A DNA stretch of 64,000 nt from the NCBI GenBank assembly GCA_016235665.1, contig JACRJI010000013.1, forward strand, positions 62,001 to 126,000. The letters are read 5' to 3'. Position 1 is the stretch's first letter; each line of letters opens with the position of its first letter. This stretch comes from a candidate division TA06 bacterium (GTDB lineage Bacteria > Edwardsbacteria > AC1 > EtOH8). Shown here one piece after another: positions 23,375 through 31,907 of this stretch. Position numbers and translations under genes: made by a program. The notes beneath the pieces were generated by a model, which was given only the letters and a program-made list of their open reading frames with translations, was not told the DNA's origin and did no database searches.

Positions 23375-24103
23375 ATGATAACTATCCGCGATCTGCATAA
23401 ATCCTACGGGCACAAAAAGGTCCTGGACGGGGTGGAACTGGAGATCCAGACCGGCGAGACCATGGTGATCATGGGGCGCTCCGGCTGCGGCAAGAGCGTG
23501 CTGCTGCGCCATATCATCGGCCTGGCCCGGCCCGACCAGGGCTCGGTCACCATCGACGGCACCGGCATCACCGCCATAAAAAAGCATGAGCTGTATGCCT
23601 TGCGTCGGAGGTTCGGGATGCTGTTCCAGGGGGCGGCCCTGTTCGACTCCATGACCGTGGCCCAGAACGTGGGACTGGGGCTTAAAGAGCACAGCCCGCT
23701 GTCTGACGGCGAGATCGCCGGGAAGGTGGCCGAAAAGCTGGCCCTGGTGGGCATGTCTGGCACCGAGCAACTGATGCCATCGGAACTTTCCGGGGGAATG
23801 AAGAAAAGGGTGGGGCTGGCCCGGGCTTTGGCCATGGACCCGGCCTACATCCTGTACGACGAGCCCACCACCGGCCTGGACCCCATCACCGCCGACAAGA
23901 TCAACGACCTGATGATGTCGCTGTCCCAAAAACTTTCCCTGACCTCCATCGCGGTCACCCATGACATGGTCAGCGCCAACAAGATAGCCGACCGGATCGC
24001 CATGCTGCACCAGGGCCGGATCATCTTCTGCGGCACCCCGGAACAGATAAAAAAATCGCCCGATCAAAACATCCAGCAGTTCATCCGGGGCGAAGCGGAC
24101 TGA
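23375..24103 (+). CDS. mlaF: MlaF-type ABC transporter ATP-binding protein
   Basis: This 242-residue ATPase carries Walker A GRSGCGKSVLLRH, Q-loop FQGAALFDSMT, signature LSGGMKKRVGLARA, Walker B YILYDEPTTGLDP and switch AVTHDM. The MKKRV signature and the FDSMTV segment are typical of MlaF/Ttg2A-type phospholipid transport ATPases. Its partner is MlaE at 21035-21835. It is followed by a terminator and two minus-strand tRNAs. Confidence 0.93.
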   Translation: MITIRDLHKSYGHKKVLDGVELEIQTGETMVIMGRSGCGKSVLLRHIIGLARPDQGSVTIDGTGITAIKKHELYALRRRFGMLFQGAALFDSMTVAQNVGLGLKEHSPLSDGEIAGKVAEKLALVGMSGTEQLMPSELSGGMKKRVGLARALAMDPAYILYDEPTTGLDPITADKINDLMMSLSQKLSLTSIAVTHDMVSANKIADRIAMLHQGRIIFCGTPEQIKKSPDQNIQQFIRGEAD

Positions 24104-24110
24104 TAATGAA

Positions 24111-24134
24111 AAAACCAGGCTTTCGCCTGGTTTT
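24111..24134. terminator. Bidirectional terminator between mlaF and tRNA-Phe
   Basis: AAAACCAGGC, loop TTTC, GCCTGGTTTT; runs of A and T on the two sides let it serve both strands. Confidence 0.9.
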
Positions 24135-24139
24135 TAAAA

Positions 24140-24215
24140 TGGTGGCACGGGACAGAGTTGAACTGCCGACGCAGGGATTTTCAGTCCCTCGCTCTACCAC
24201 CTGAGCTACCGTGCC
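24140..24215 (-). tRNA. tRNA-Phe (anticodon GAA)
   Basis: Read on the minus strand: acceptor GGCACGG/CCGTGCC, D arm GCTCAGGTGGTAGAGC, anticodon stem-loop AGGGA-CTGAAAA-TCCCT with anticodon GAA, T arm with GTTCAACTC. The CCA end is encoded. Confidence 0.96.
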
Positions 24216-24264
24216 CCAGATCCAGATATAAATACAAAAGCCCTGTATTACAGAGCTTTGTTTA

Positions 24265-24343
24265 TGGCGGGATCGACGGGGTTCGAACCCGCGACCTCCT
24301 ACGTGACAGGCAGGCGTTCTAAACCAAGCTGAACTACGACCCC
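24265..24343 (-). tRNA. tRNA-Asp (anticodon GTC)
   Basis: Read on the minus strand: acceptor GGGGTCG/CGATCCC with one G-U pair, anticodon stem-loop CCTGC-CTGTCAC-GTAGG with anticodon GTC, T arm GCGGGTTCGAACCCCGT, encoded CCA. The D loop is two bases longer than in E. coli tRNA-Asp. Confidence 0.94.
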
Positions 24344-24458
24344 ACCATAAACAACGAATTATAGCATAATCTAAAAAGCCTGTCAACTATCTAAAAGGGT
24401 CGGTAAATAAATTCTAAATCCCGGGCCGGAATATCCCGGATAAAACGTCTGTTTGGAG

Positions 24459-24487
24459 TTGACAGACAAAAGCTATAATAGTATAAT
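24459..24487 (+). promoter_or_regulatory. Consensus sigma-70 promoter of the outer-membrane protein gene
   Basis: TTGACA and TATAAT are separated by 17 bases, 52 bases before the start at 24539. A second TATAAT eight bases upstream is too close to the -35 box. Confidence 0.92.
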
Positions 24488-24538
24488 AAACGCAAGTATT
24501 TGCTAAATAACAACCACCAATATTATCAGGAGCCCGAC

Positions 24539-25849
24539 ATGAAAAAGATACTGATCTTAGCTCTCTTCCTGGCCGCCTTTTTTAGCGCCGGTTTTGCCCA
24601 GACCATGCCCGGAGCGCCAGCCGACAGCGGTTCCAGCTTCACCGGGGGCATGGGATTGACCATGATAGACGGAAAGGCATATTTCCTGCTGCAGCTGACC
24701 CCGGAGCTGCGGTTCTCCAAGCTGGGCCTGGGCCTGGACGTCTCCCTGCTGGTGAACAACGACGGCATCCGCAAGGAAGAATGGAAGCCGGCCAGCAAGA
24801 TGATGCGGCTGGTCCGCTATGTAAGCTGGGGCGACCGGACCGACAAGTTCTACACCCGGGTGGGAGCCCTGGACGCCACCACTTTGGGCAACGGGTTTTT
24901 GATGAGCAACTACAGCAACCGGGCCGACGACCTGAACCGCAAGATAGGTATGGAGCTTAACCTGAAATTCCCCTGGGGCGAGGCTCCGACCATGTTCGGC
25001 ATCCAGTCCATGGTCTCCAACTTCGACCGGGCCGAGATCTACGGCCTGCGGGGCTTTGTCTGCCCCCTGTCCGGTACCGGCATCCCGATCATCAAGGGAT
25101 TTGAAGTGGGCGGTACGGTGGTCACCGATGTCGATCCCGACCAGAACAGCGCCACCAAGGACGCTGTGACCGCCTTCGGCGCCGACCTGGGCTTGCCCAT
25201 AATCAACACCAGCATCCTGGGAAGCAGGATATATTATGATTTCGGCCAGATCAAGGATTACGGCAAAGGCAATGCGGTGGGGATCTCGGCCCTGATATCC
25301 TTCCCCGGCAATCTCGTCACACTGGGAGCCAAACTGGAACAGCGCTTTTTGGGCAAGAACTTCATTCCCCAGTATTTTGACAGGTTCTATGAGATCGACC
25401 GTTACCAATTGTACTCCATGACCTCGGGCAGCGTCACCACCACTTTCGGGGTGCCCAAAAAACTGGTGCTGACCGACGTGACCGAGGCCAGGAACGGCAC
25501 CTACGGCGAGATCTCCGGCAATGTGCTGGGCAAGGTCAGGGTGATGGGCAGCGGCTACAAGACTCGGGGAGCCGACAGCACCGGGATATTTCATGCCGAG
25601 GCCAGTGCGCCGGATCTGATCCCCAAGGGGGACGTCCGGGCCTACTTCGACCAGAAGAGGATCCAGAGCTTGTCCGACCTGTTCACCAAAAAAGAGAACA
25701 TGCTGCTGACCGCCGATGTCGGCTACCAGGCTTACTGGAAGATCTGGATGTATCTGACCTACCAGATCACTTATGAGAAGCAGGAGGATCTTAGCTTCCT
25801 GACCAGGAAGAAGTTCTCCACCAGGCTGGCTTTGAAGTTCAACTTTTAA
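24539..25849 (+). CDS. Secreted, probable outer-membrane beta-barrel protein
   Basis: The start at 24539, after a CAGGAG RBS, gives a 436-residue protein with a Sec signal peptide (KKILILALFLAAFFSAGFAQ); a frame extension to 24500 is not needed. The rest alternates polar and hydrophobic residues in the way of a porin (FSKLGLGLDVSLLVNNDG, LYSMTSGSVTTTFG) and ends with a terminal aromatic, KFNF, typical of barrel recognition by BamA. No known family was recognised. It has its own strong promoter and terminator, so it is probably abundant. Confidence 0.8.
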   Translation: MKKILILALFLAAFFSAGFAQTMPGAPADSGSSFTGGMGLTMIDGKAYFLLQLTPELRFSKLGLGLDVSLLVNNDGIRKEEWKPASKMMRLVRYVSWGDRTDKFYTRVGALDATTLGNGFLMSNYSNRADDLNRKIGMELNLKFPWGEAPTMFGIQSMVSNFDRAEIYGLRGFVCPLSGTGIPIIKGFEVGGTVVTDVDPDQNSATKDAVTAFGADLGLPIINTSILGSRIYYDFGQIKDYGKGNAVGISALISFPGNLVTLGAKLEQRFLGKNFIPQYFDRFYEIDRYQLYSMTSGSVTTTFGVPKKLVLTDVTEARNGTYGEISGNVLGKVRVMGSGYKTRGADSTGIFHAEASAPDLIPKGDVRAYFDQKRIQSLSDLFTKKENMLLTADVGYQAYWKIWMYLTYQITYEKQEDLSFLTRKKFSTRLALKFNF

Positions 25850-25868
25850 TTCAGGCTGAAAACAGAGA

Positions 25869-25910
25869 AAAGGGAAGGCGAGAATTATTCTTGCTTTCCC
25901 TTTGTTTTTA
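25869..25910 (+). terminator. Intrinsic terminator
   Basis: A 16-bp stem AAAGGGAAGGCGAGAA / TTCTTGCTTTCCCTTT with two G-U pairs, loop TTA, then GTTTTTA. Confidence 0.9.
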
Positions 25911-25938
25911 ACCTGAATTCACTTTTAAAAATGAAACT

Positions 25939-25995
25939 AACTCAACCCCTTTTATTCCCCTTCTCTTGAAAGAGAAGGGGCTAGGGGATGAGTTC
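25939..25995. repeat. Class A repeat, copy 5
   Basis: AACTCAACCCC...CCCCTTCTCTT/AAGAGAAGGGG...GGGGATGAGTTC, close to the prototype. Confidence 0.92.
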
Positions 25996-26024
25996 AAACA
26001 GTCCAGCGCAGTTTTGATTGCCAT

Positions 26025-26762
26025 ATGCTTAAAACACTCCTACACAGCCTGCTGAATTTTATCTTTCCGCCGTTCTGCGCCTCCTGCCATAAAAAGATTC
26101 TGGAGCCGAAGGGCGGCCTGATCTGCGAGGCCTGCTGGGGTACCCTGGAAAGATGGGAAGCCCAAAGCTGCCAGCGCTGCGGGTCTATATTGCCAGAGCA
26201 GTCCTGGCCAGCCATGCCGCTGCTTTGTCCCAAATGCCGGATTCCGGACTGGGCCTGCGCCGATGTCAGGGCCATCGGGCCGTTCAAACAGCCGCTCTCT
26301 GATGCCATCCACCTGCTGAAATACTCGGACAGGCGCTCGGTGGTCAAAAGGCTGTCTCTTTACCTGGAGCAGTCCCTGGCCGGAGTCGGGCAGTACCAGG
26401 CCGCCGATCTGATCCTGGCGGTGCCGCTGCACCCGGCCCGGAAACGGGAGCGGGGCTACAACCAGGCACAGCTTCTGGCCCAGGTTCTGGGAAAACTTTT
26501 AAACAAGCCCTGTCCCGAAAACATCGTCTCCCGGGCCAGACACACCCAGACCCAGACCAAACTGAACAAGCAGCAGCGGCTGGAGAACGTGAAGGACATT
26601 TTCACCGTAAAAAAACCGGAACTGGTCAAAGGCAAGAGCGTGATCCTGATAGACGATGTGCTGACCACCGGGGCCACCATCGGCTCCTGCGCCGGAAAAC
26701 TGCTGGAGGCCGGGGCCTCCAAAGTACTGGCCCTGACCGCGGCGGCCGCTCCGTTAGATTAA
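26025..26762 (+). CDS. comF: ComF family phosphoribosyltransferase-like protein
   Basis: This 245-residue protein has an N-terminal double zinc-finger region (CASCHKK, CEACW, CQRCGS, CPKC) and a PRTase domain with HPARKRERGYNQAQ and SVILIDDVLTTGATIG. ComF proteins are linked to DNA uptake and recombination; related proteins may have a purine salvage or single-strand DNA role. No other competence genes are seen here. No clear RBS precedes the ATG, which lies shortly after a class A repeat. Confidence 0.9.
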   Translation: MLKTLLHSLLNFIFPPFCASCHKKILEPKGGLICEACWGTLERWEAQSCQRCGSILPEQSWPAMPLLCPKCRIPDWACADVRAIGPFKQPLSDAIHLLKYSDRRSVVKRLSLYLEQSLAGVGQYQAADLILAVPLHPARKRERGYNQAQLLAQVLGKLLNKPCPENIVSRARHTQTQTKLNKQQRLENVKDIFTVKKPELVKGKSVILIDDVLTTGATIGSCAGKLLEAGASKVLALTAAAAPLD

Positions 26763-26769
26763 GAGCCTT

Positions 26770-26868
26770 TTATCCACAGATTAACGCAGATTATAACAAT
26801 TACTTTCCGCCTAATTGTTTGTTTCAACATGAGAAAATCTGTGATAATCTGTGAAAATCTGCGGATTA
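26770..26868. repeat. Class B inverted repeat element, copy 2
   Basis: Left arm TTATCCACAGATTAACGCAG, right arm AAATCTGTGATAATCTGTG followed by AAAATCTGCGGATTA; about 100 bases, AT-rich centre. Confidence 0.85.
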
Positions 26869-26909
26869 TAATTTCCCGGGGAGTCATATAAATTCACTGC
26901 CGATTTTTA

Positions 26910-26937
26910 TTGACATAAGCCCTTGGTAGTGTTAAAC
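26910..26937 (+). promoter_or_regulatory. Possible promoter of the PPi-PFK gene
   Basis: TTGACA with a weak TTAAAC -10 box at 16 bases, 52 bases before the start codon. Confidence 0.45.
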
Positions 26938-26989
26938 TAAAAGGCTGTTAAAATCGTCATTAATTCCATGAAAACACTTAGGAGAATAC

Positions 26990-29071
26990 ATGTCTGATAT
27001 CTCCGTTCTGCAGAAACACCGGGCCGGTTACCGGCCCAAACTGCCATCAATCTTCATCAAGAACGGCCCCCGGTTAAGGGCTGTTGAAACAGGCGAGCCG
27101 GGGCCCAAACACGAGATCATTGACGGCGCTTTTCCCAAAACATCAGCCTTCAAGGCTGTGGTGTTCGAGCCGGACCAAAAGCGCCAATACAAGCCCCTGA
27201 ACGTGGGGGTGATCTTCTCCGGGGGCCAGGCCCCGGGCGGGCATAATGTGCTGGCCGGGCTGTTCGATTGTTTGACCGCCATCAACCCCCAAAGCCGGCT
27301 TTACGGATTCCTGGGCGGCAGCAGCGGCCTGGTGGACAACAAATACCAGCTGCTGACCTCCGATCTGATCGACGAATACCGCAACACCGGGGGCTTTGAT
27401 CTGATCCTCACCGGGCGCACCAAGCTGGACAAGGAGGAGCAGTTCGTAAAGGTGGCCCAAAACTGCAGGGAACTGGGGATCACCGGGCTGGTGATAGTGG
27501 GCGGCGACGACTCCAACACCAACGCTTGCATGCTGGCCGAATATTTTCTGCAGAACGAGGCCGAGATCAGCGTGGCCGGCTGTCCCAAGACCATAGACGG
27601 CGACCTGAAGAACGAACAGATAGAGATATCCTTCGGCTTCGACACCGCCACCAAGGTCTACACCGAACTGCTGGGGAACATCCTGCGGGACTGCAACTCG
27701 GCCCAAAAGTACTGGCACTTCGTGCGGGTGATGGGCCGCTCGGCCTCGCACATCGCGCTGGAATGCGCCCTGCAGTGCCATCCCAACCTGACCATCATCT
27801 CCGAGGAAGTGGCGGCCAAAGCCTACAGCCTGAAGCAGATAGTGGAGCAGATCGCCAGCCTGATCAAGGCCCGGTCCGAAGAGAAGATGAATTTCGGGGT
27901 GGTGGTGGTGCCGGAAGGGCTGATCGAATTCATCCCCGAGATCAAAATTCTGATCACCGAGCTTAACGAGATACTTTCGGGGCATCAAGACTACTTCAAT
28001 TCCCTGCCCAGCACCAAGGACAAACAGCAGTTCCTGAACAGCAAGCTGTCGCCGGCTTCGGCCCAGGCCTACGGCCAGCTGCCGGATGAACTGCAGTGGG
28101 AGCTGTTGGTGGACCGGGATCCCCACGGCAACGTCCAGGTCTCCAAGATCGAGACCGAGAAACTGCTGATAGACATGGTGGGCGACCTGTTAAGGGAATG
28201 GAAGGCCGAAGAGAAGTACAACGGCAGATACGCGGCCCAGAACCATTTCTTCGGCTACGAGGGCCGCTGCGCCGCGCCGTCCAACTTTGACGCCGACTAT
28301 GCCTACAGCCTGGGCTACACCGCCGGGGCGCTGCTGGCCGCGGAGAAGACCGGATACATCGCCACGGTCAGGAACCTGATGAAACCTTCCTCCGAATGGG
28401 TTCCGGGCGGCCAACCCCTGGCCGGAATGATGACGGTGGAGCGGCGCCAGGGCAGGGATGTGCCGGTGATCAAAAAGGCTCTGGTGGAGCTGGAGGGCAA
28501 GCCGTTCAAGGTCTTCGCCCAGCAGCGCGACAAATGGATGATGTCAACCGACTATCTGTACCCCGGACCGATCCAGTATTTCGGCCCGGAGGAGGTCTGC
28601 GACCGGACCACTTTGACCCTGGTGCTGGAGCAGGGACAGGACATCCTGGACGCCCTGTCCACGGTGGGCGCCTTAAAGACCAGCGATTTCTTCAGCCGGC
28701 TGTCCCCGGATTCGCTGACCCGGCTGCTGGGAATGGTCCAGCATCTGGAGGTGAGGCCCGGGCAGGTGGTGATCCGCCGGGGCGAGATCGGGCAGTGTTT
28801 TTACGTGGTGATGGAGGGCGAGCTGGAAGTGCTGGGCGGAGATGATTCGTCAATTGTGGCCACGCTTAAGAAAGGCGACCCCTTCGGGGAGATCGCCCTG
28901 CTGGCCGACGTGCCCCGCACCGCCACGGTGGCGGCCAAGACCGAGGGGGATCTGATATTCATCAACAATTATGATTTCAAGGAATTTCTGGCCGAGCACA
29001 AGGAGCTGGAGCAGCAGCTGTCAGCGCTGAGCCAGGCCAGGCTGGCGGAGCTGAAGGAGAAGGGGAACTAG
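26990..29071 (+). CDS. PPi-type 6-phosphofructokinase fused to a cyclic-nucleotide-binding domain
   Basis: This is a 693-residue protein. Residues about 70-555 match long PPi-dependent phosphofructokinases: FSGGQAPGGHNVLAG, GGDDSNTNA, CPKTIDGDLKN, MGRSASHIALECALQ and FGYEGRCAAPSNFDADYAY. The GGDD and KTIDGD motifs are those of PPi users. Residues about 567-690 form a separate cNMP-binding (CAP-ED) domain with PGQVVIRRGE, GDPFGEIALL (Glu634) and PRTATV (Arg643), the phosphate-binding cassette. The enzyme should interconvert fructose-6-P and fructose-1,6-bisP reversibly, and the tail suggests control by a cyclic nucleotide. The two parts share one open frame with no sign of frameshift. FBA and GAPDH genes lie downstream. 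Confidence 0.93.
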   Translation: MSDISVLQKHRAGYRPKLPSIFIKNGPRLRAVETGEPGPKHEIIDGAFPKTSAFKAVVFEPDQKRQYKPLNVGVIFSGGQAPGGHNVLAGLFDCLTAINPQSRLYGFLGGSSGLVDNKYQLLTSDLIDEYRNTGGFDLILTGRTKLDKEEQFVKVAQNCRELGITGLVIVGGDDSNTNACMLAEYFLQNEAEISVAGCPKTIDGDLKNEQIEISFGFDTATKVYTELLGNILRDCNSAQKYWHFVRVMGRSASHIALECALQCHPNLTIISEEVAAKAYSLKQIVEQIASLIKARSEEKMNFGVVVVPEGLIEFIPEIKILITELNEILSGHQDYFNSLPSTKDKQQFLNSKLSPASAQAYGQLPDELQWELLVDRDPHGNVQVSKIETEKLLIDMVGDLLREWKAEEKYNGRYAAQNHFFGYEGRCAAPSNFDADYAYSLGYTAGALLAAEKTGYIATVRNLMKPSSEWVPGGQPLAGMMTVERRQGRDVPVIKKALVELEGKPFKVFAQQRDKWMMSTDYLYPGPIQYFGPEEVCDRTTLTLVLEQGQDILDALSTVGALKTSDFFSRLSPDSLTRLLGMVQHLEVRPGQVVIRRGEIGQCFYVVMEGELEVLGGDDSSIVATLKKGDPFGEIALLADVPRTATVAAKTEGDLIFINNYDFKEFLAEHKELEQQLSALSQARLAELKEKGN

Positions 29072-29080
29072 GTTAAACCC

Positions 29081-29135
29081 AACTCAACCCCTACACCCCT
29101 TCTCTTGTTAAGAGAAGGGGACGGGGGATGAGTTC
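29081..29135. repeat. Class A repeat, copy 6
   Basis: AACTCAACCCC...CCCCTTCTCTT/AAGAGAAGGGG...GGGGGATGAGTTC. Confidence 0.92.
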
Positions 29136-29153
29136 GGTCCAAAGGAGAAGGTT

Positions 29154-30539
29154 ATGGCCAAATTACCAAAATGGCGGGGCCGGACCCTTAAAGTGATCGG
29201 GTGGATGTGCCTGATCCCTATCTGCCTGGTGGTGCTGGCTTTCCTGATAGGATGGGTCGGGGATCTGACAGCTACAGCAAAATGGGAGGCCGGGCGCCAG
29301 CGAGCTTTGGAAAGGGTCCAAAAAGCCAAGACTGCCGAGTTCCAGAGTGGTTATGATTTTGCGGTCATCAAGGCCAACGCCTGGGATTATTATCTTAATG
29401 CATCCGGATCGCTGGACAGCCTGGACAACCGGAAATTGGACAGCCTGGTCTTCAAAACCTTGGACATCAAGGAAGCAAACCGGCTTTTATCAAAATACAA
29501 AAGGGAAATTACCCTCTGGGATTCCGGGGCCTGCAGCCGCTATTGCCGCACCAACGTGGAATACGAAAAGGGCTACAACGCTCCCATTCCAAATTACATA
29601 GCCCTTCAGAAAATGCTTAAATTGGCACTGCTCAAGGGCAGACTTGAAGTGGCTTCGGGCCAGACTCGGCAGGGGGCGCTCACTTATTCCAAAGCCCTTA
29701 AGACGGCCATGGACTTTTCGGGGGGCAGTATGCTGACAATAAGCAGAATGGTGGGAATAGTAGCAGGCAGGCATGCCAATAGGATGATCGCCGGAGACAT
29801 TGGTCGGTTTGATTCAAAATCATTGCTACTTATGCAAGAAACGCTGGAGAATACGGAAAAGTCATGGCCGCCTATCCATCCGACCATTGACATGGAAGCT
29901 ATTAGCATTTATTTTGCAGCAGACGGACAGGATGCAGTGGCCTTCATAGAAGGCGGTGCCGATGGTAAAGTGAACGCAAATCCTATAGTAAGGATCGTGC
30001 GCCGGGCAGGTTACGCAATGCTTTGCTGGAAGCAATATTTTTCAGTCAAACGCAACCTGATGAACTTTTCCGGCATACTGCAGCAGGTGGCTGATGAAAC
30101 GAGCAGGTCCCGGAGTGGACTATGGTCAACCCTGGAGCCGCTCCTTAAGCGGAATCAGGAGGGCATCAGTAAAAAAGCCAAGGGTGATGTATTTTTATCC
30201 ATAGCCATGCCTAACCATACTATTTTCTTTTCACGTGAATTTGAACTGAGGATGGGTCTCAGGGTGTTAAAGGATGCTTTGATATTAAGGGAATACAGTC
30301 TGAAAAATGGCAAATATCCAGCCGATCTGTACCAAGCGGTCAAAGACAGCCCAGAGTACAACGACATTGCCAACGGCCTTCCACTAAGGTATGTTATCAA
30401 TCAAGACAAGTCAGTTTTGCTTTACAGCGTAGGCCTTAATTTGAAGAATGACGAAGGGAAAAACTTTGTACTTTCGGAGGGCATAACCAGGAGCACGGAT
30501 AATGAAGATAGGGATGATATCGGAATAAAGTTAGAGTAA
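29154..30539 (+). CDS. Membrane-anchored protein of unknown function
   Basis: This 461-residue protein has one N-terminal membrane helix (about residues 12-36: VIGWMCLIPICLVVLAFLIG) and a long periplasmic or extracellular part, mainly helical. No motif is recognised. The KYPADLYQAVKDSPEYNDIA stretch with YSVGLNLKNDEG near the C-terminus looks like the end of type II secretion pseudopilin-like or DUF1559-like sequences seen in Planctomycetes, but the rest does not fit. RBS GGAGAAGG. It is 10 bases upstream of a secreted-protein gene and may be co-transcribed. Confidence 0.7.
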   Translation: MAKLPKWRGRTLKVIGWMCLIPICLVVLAFLIGWVGDLTATAKWEAGRQRALERVQKAKTAEFQSGYDFAVIKANAWDYYLNASGSLDSLDNRKLDSLVFKTLDIKEANRLLSKYKREITLWDSGACSRYCRTNVEYEKGYNAPIPNYIALQKMLKLALLKGRLEVASGQTRQGALTYSKALKTAMDFSGGSMLTISRMVGIVAGRHANRMIAGDIGRFDSKSLLLMQETLENTEKSWPPIHPTIDMEAISIYFAADGQDAVAFIEGGADGKVNANPIVRIVRRAGYAMLCWKQYFSVKRNLMNFSGILQQVADETSRSRSGLWSTLEPLLKRNQEGISKKAKGDVFLSIAMPNHTIFFSREFELRMGLRVLKDALILREYSLKNGKYPADLYQAVKDSPEYNDIANGLPLRYVINQDKSVLLYSVGLNLKNDEGKNFVLSEGITRSTDNEDRDDIGIKLE

Positions 30540-30549
30540 GGAGGATTCC

Positions 30550-31866
30550 ATGGTCAAAAAGGTCATAATCCCGGCGCTTTTACTGCTGGCGCTGGCCGGC
30601 GCCGCCGCCGCCCAGCAGATCATAGCCGACCATAACGCCGTCGCCGCCTATGCCGGCATTCCCCAGCAGTACATCGACAGCGTCAAGACCTGGTGGGTGA
30701 CCGTGCCCGGCGAGTCGCACTCGTCCGGCTACCGCATCGGGCTGGCCCTGCTGGAGGCCGCCGAGCCGCGCTACGCGGTCAACATCCGGGAGAGCGGCAC
30801 CCCGGACAGCCTGCCCGCCGGGGAACTGCGGTTCAGCCGGGCCAGCTGGGGGGACCTGGGATCATCCAGCGGATGGCGCTACGGCTACGGCGAGGAGGAC
30901 TGGTACACCAGCCAGACCGCGGTCGCCCGCACTGCGGCCGGTATCCGCTACTGCAACACCAACGGCAGGCCCTTGCACGCCACGGGATTCGGCTGGTGCT
31001 GGGACATGACATGGATAAACGCGCCGGGCGGCACGGAGGATCCAGTTTATCAGGTGCGCTGGGCGGGTTCATCCGAGGGCGGGCCGCAAGGCAGCCTGCG
31101 TTGGGGGCTTGATGCCGGCGATTCAGCTCTCACCGGAAACAGCATCTGCATGGACACATACCTGGCGGCGACACAGCTTTACATCGATTCCTGTCATGTC
31201 AACGGCTGGCCCACCACGGTATTCTACACCACCGGGCCGGTAGACGGCAACGACAACAATGAGAACGGTTACCAGCGCGAGATAAAGCATCAATATCTGA
31301 GGGACTACGTGCAACAGGACTCCACCCGGGTGCTGTTCGACTATGCCGACATTCTGTGCTGGGGGAACGACAGCAGCCAGCACATCGCCACCTGGAACGA
31401 TAGCGGTACGCCCAGGAACTACCCCCAGATCCACGCCGACAACATGCTGGACACCAACGGCTCCTACACCGAGGACGGGGACCACATCGGGCAGAGGGGT
31501 TCCATCCGGCTGGCCAAGGCCATGTGGTGGATGCTGGCACGGCTGGCTGGCTGGGACGGAACGCCGTCGGGCGTCACGGCAAATATCAATGTTCTTAATG
31601 ACGACCCCGGACTGCGGTTGTCGGTTCAGCCCAACCCGTTCCGGGGACAGACCGTCATCAGTTACATCCTTCCCCGGGCTGGCGAGGTCGAGCTGGCAAT
31701 CTACAACAGCCTGGGGCAGAGGGTCCGTACTCTGGTGAGTTCACGGCAGGAACAGGGGACGCATACCGTAACACTCGGATACAACGACAATCCCGCCGGC
31801 GTTTATTTCTGCCGGCTGCGCGGCGGCGGAGCCGTCAAGACCAGCAGAATGGTGCTAATGAAATAA
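30550..31866 (+). CDS. Secreted protein with C-terminal FlgD-like/type-A sorting domain
   Basis: This 438-residue protein has a Sec signal (ALLLLALAGAAAAQ). Residues about 30-340 show SGNH-hydrolase-like features: an early GESHSSG with a Ser, VFYTTGPVDG in the middle and a late DGDHIGQRGSIRLAK that could supply Asp and His, though these are not certain. From about residue 350, LSVQPNPFRGQTVISYILP, AIYNSLGQRVRTL, PAGVYFCRL and SRMVLMK form the C-terminal Ig-like sorting domain used by secreted proteins of the Bacteroidetes/FCB group. It is predicted to be exported and possibly cell-surface linked. A similar tail occurs at 61140-61447. Confidence 0.8.
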   Translation: MVKKVIIPALLLLALAGAAAAQQIIADHNAVAAYAGIPQQYIDSVKTWWVTVPGESHSSGYRIGLALLEAAEPRYAVNIRESGTPDSLPAGELRFSRASWGDLGSSSGWRYGYGEEDWYTSQTAVARTAAGIRYCNTNGRPLHATGFGWCWDMTWINAPGGTEDPVYQVRWAGSSEGGPQGSLRWGLDAGDSALTGNSICMDTYLAATQLYIDSCHVNGWPTTVFYTTGPVDGNDNNENGYQREIKHQYLRDYVQQDSTRVLFDYADILCWGNDSSQHIATWNDSGTPRNYPQIHADNMLDTNGSYTEDGDHIGQRGSIRLAKAMWWMLARLAGWDGTPSGVTANINVLNDDPGLRLSVQPNPFRGQTVISYILPRAGEVELAIYNSLGQRVRTLVSSRQEQGTHTVTLGYNDNPAGVYFCRLRGGGAVKTSRMVLMK

Positions 31867-31907
31867 CCAATACCGGTCTGTTCAATAAATACTAAGAGGA
31901 GATCACA

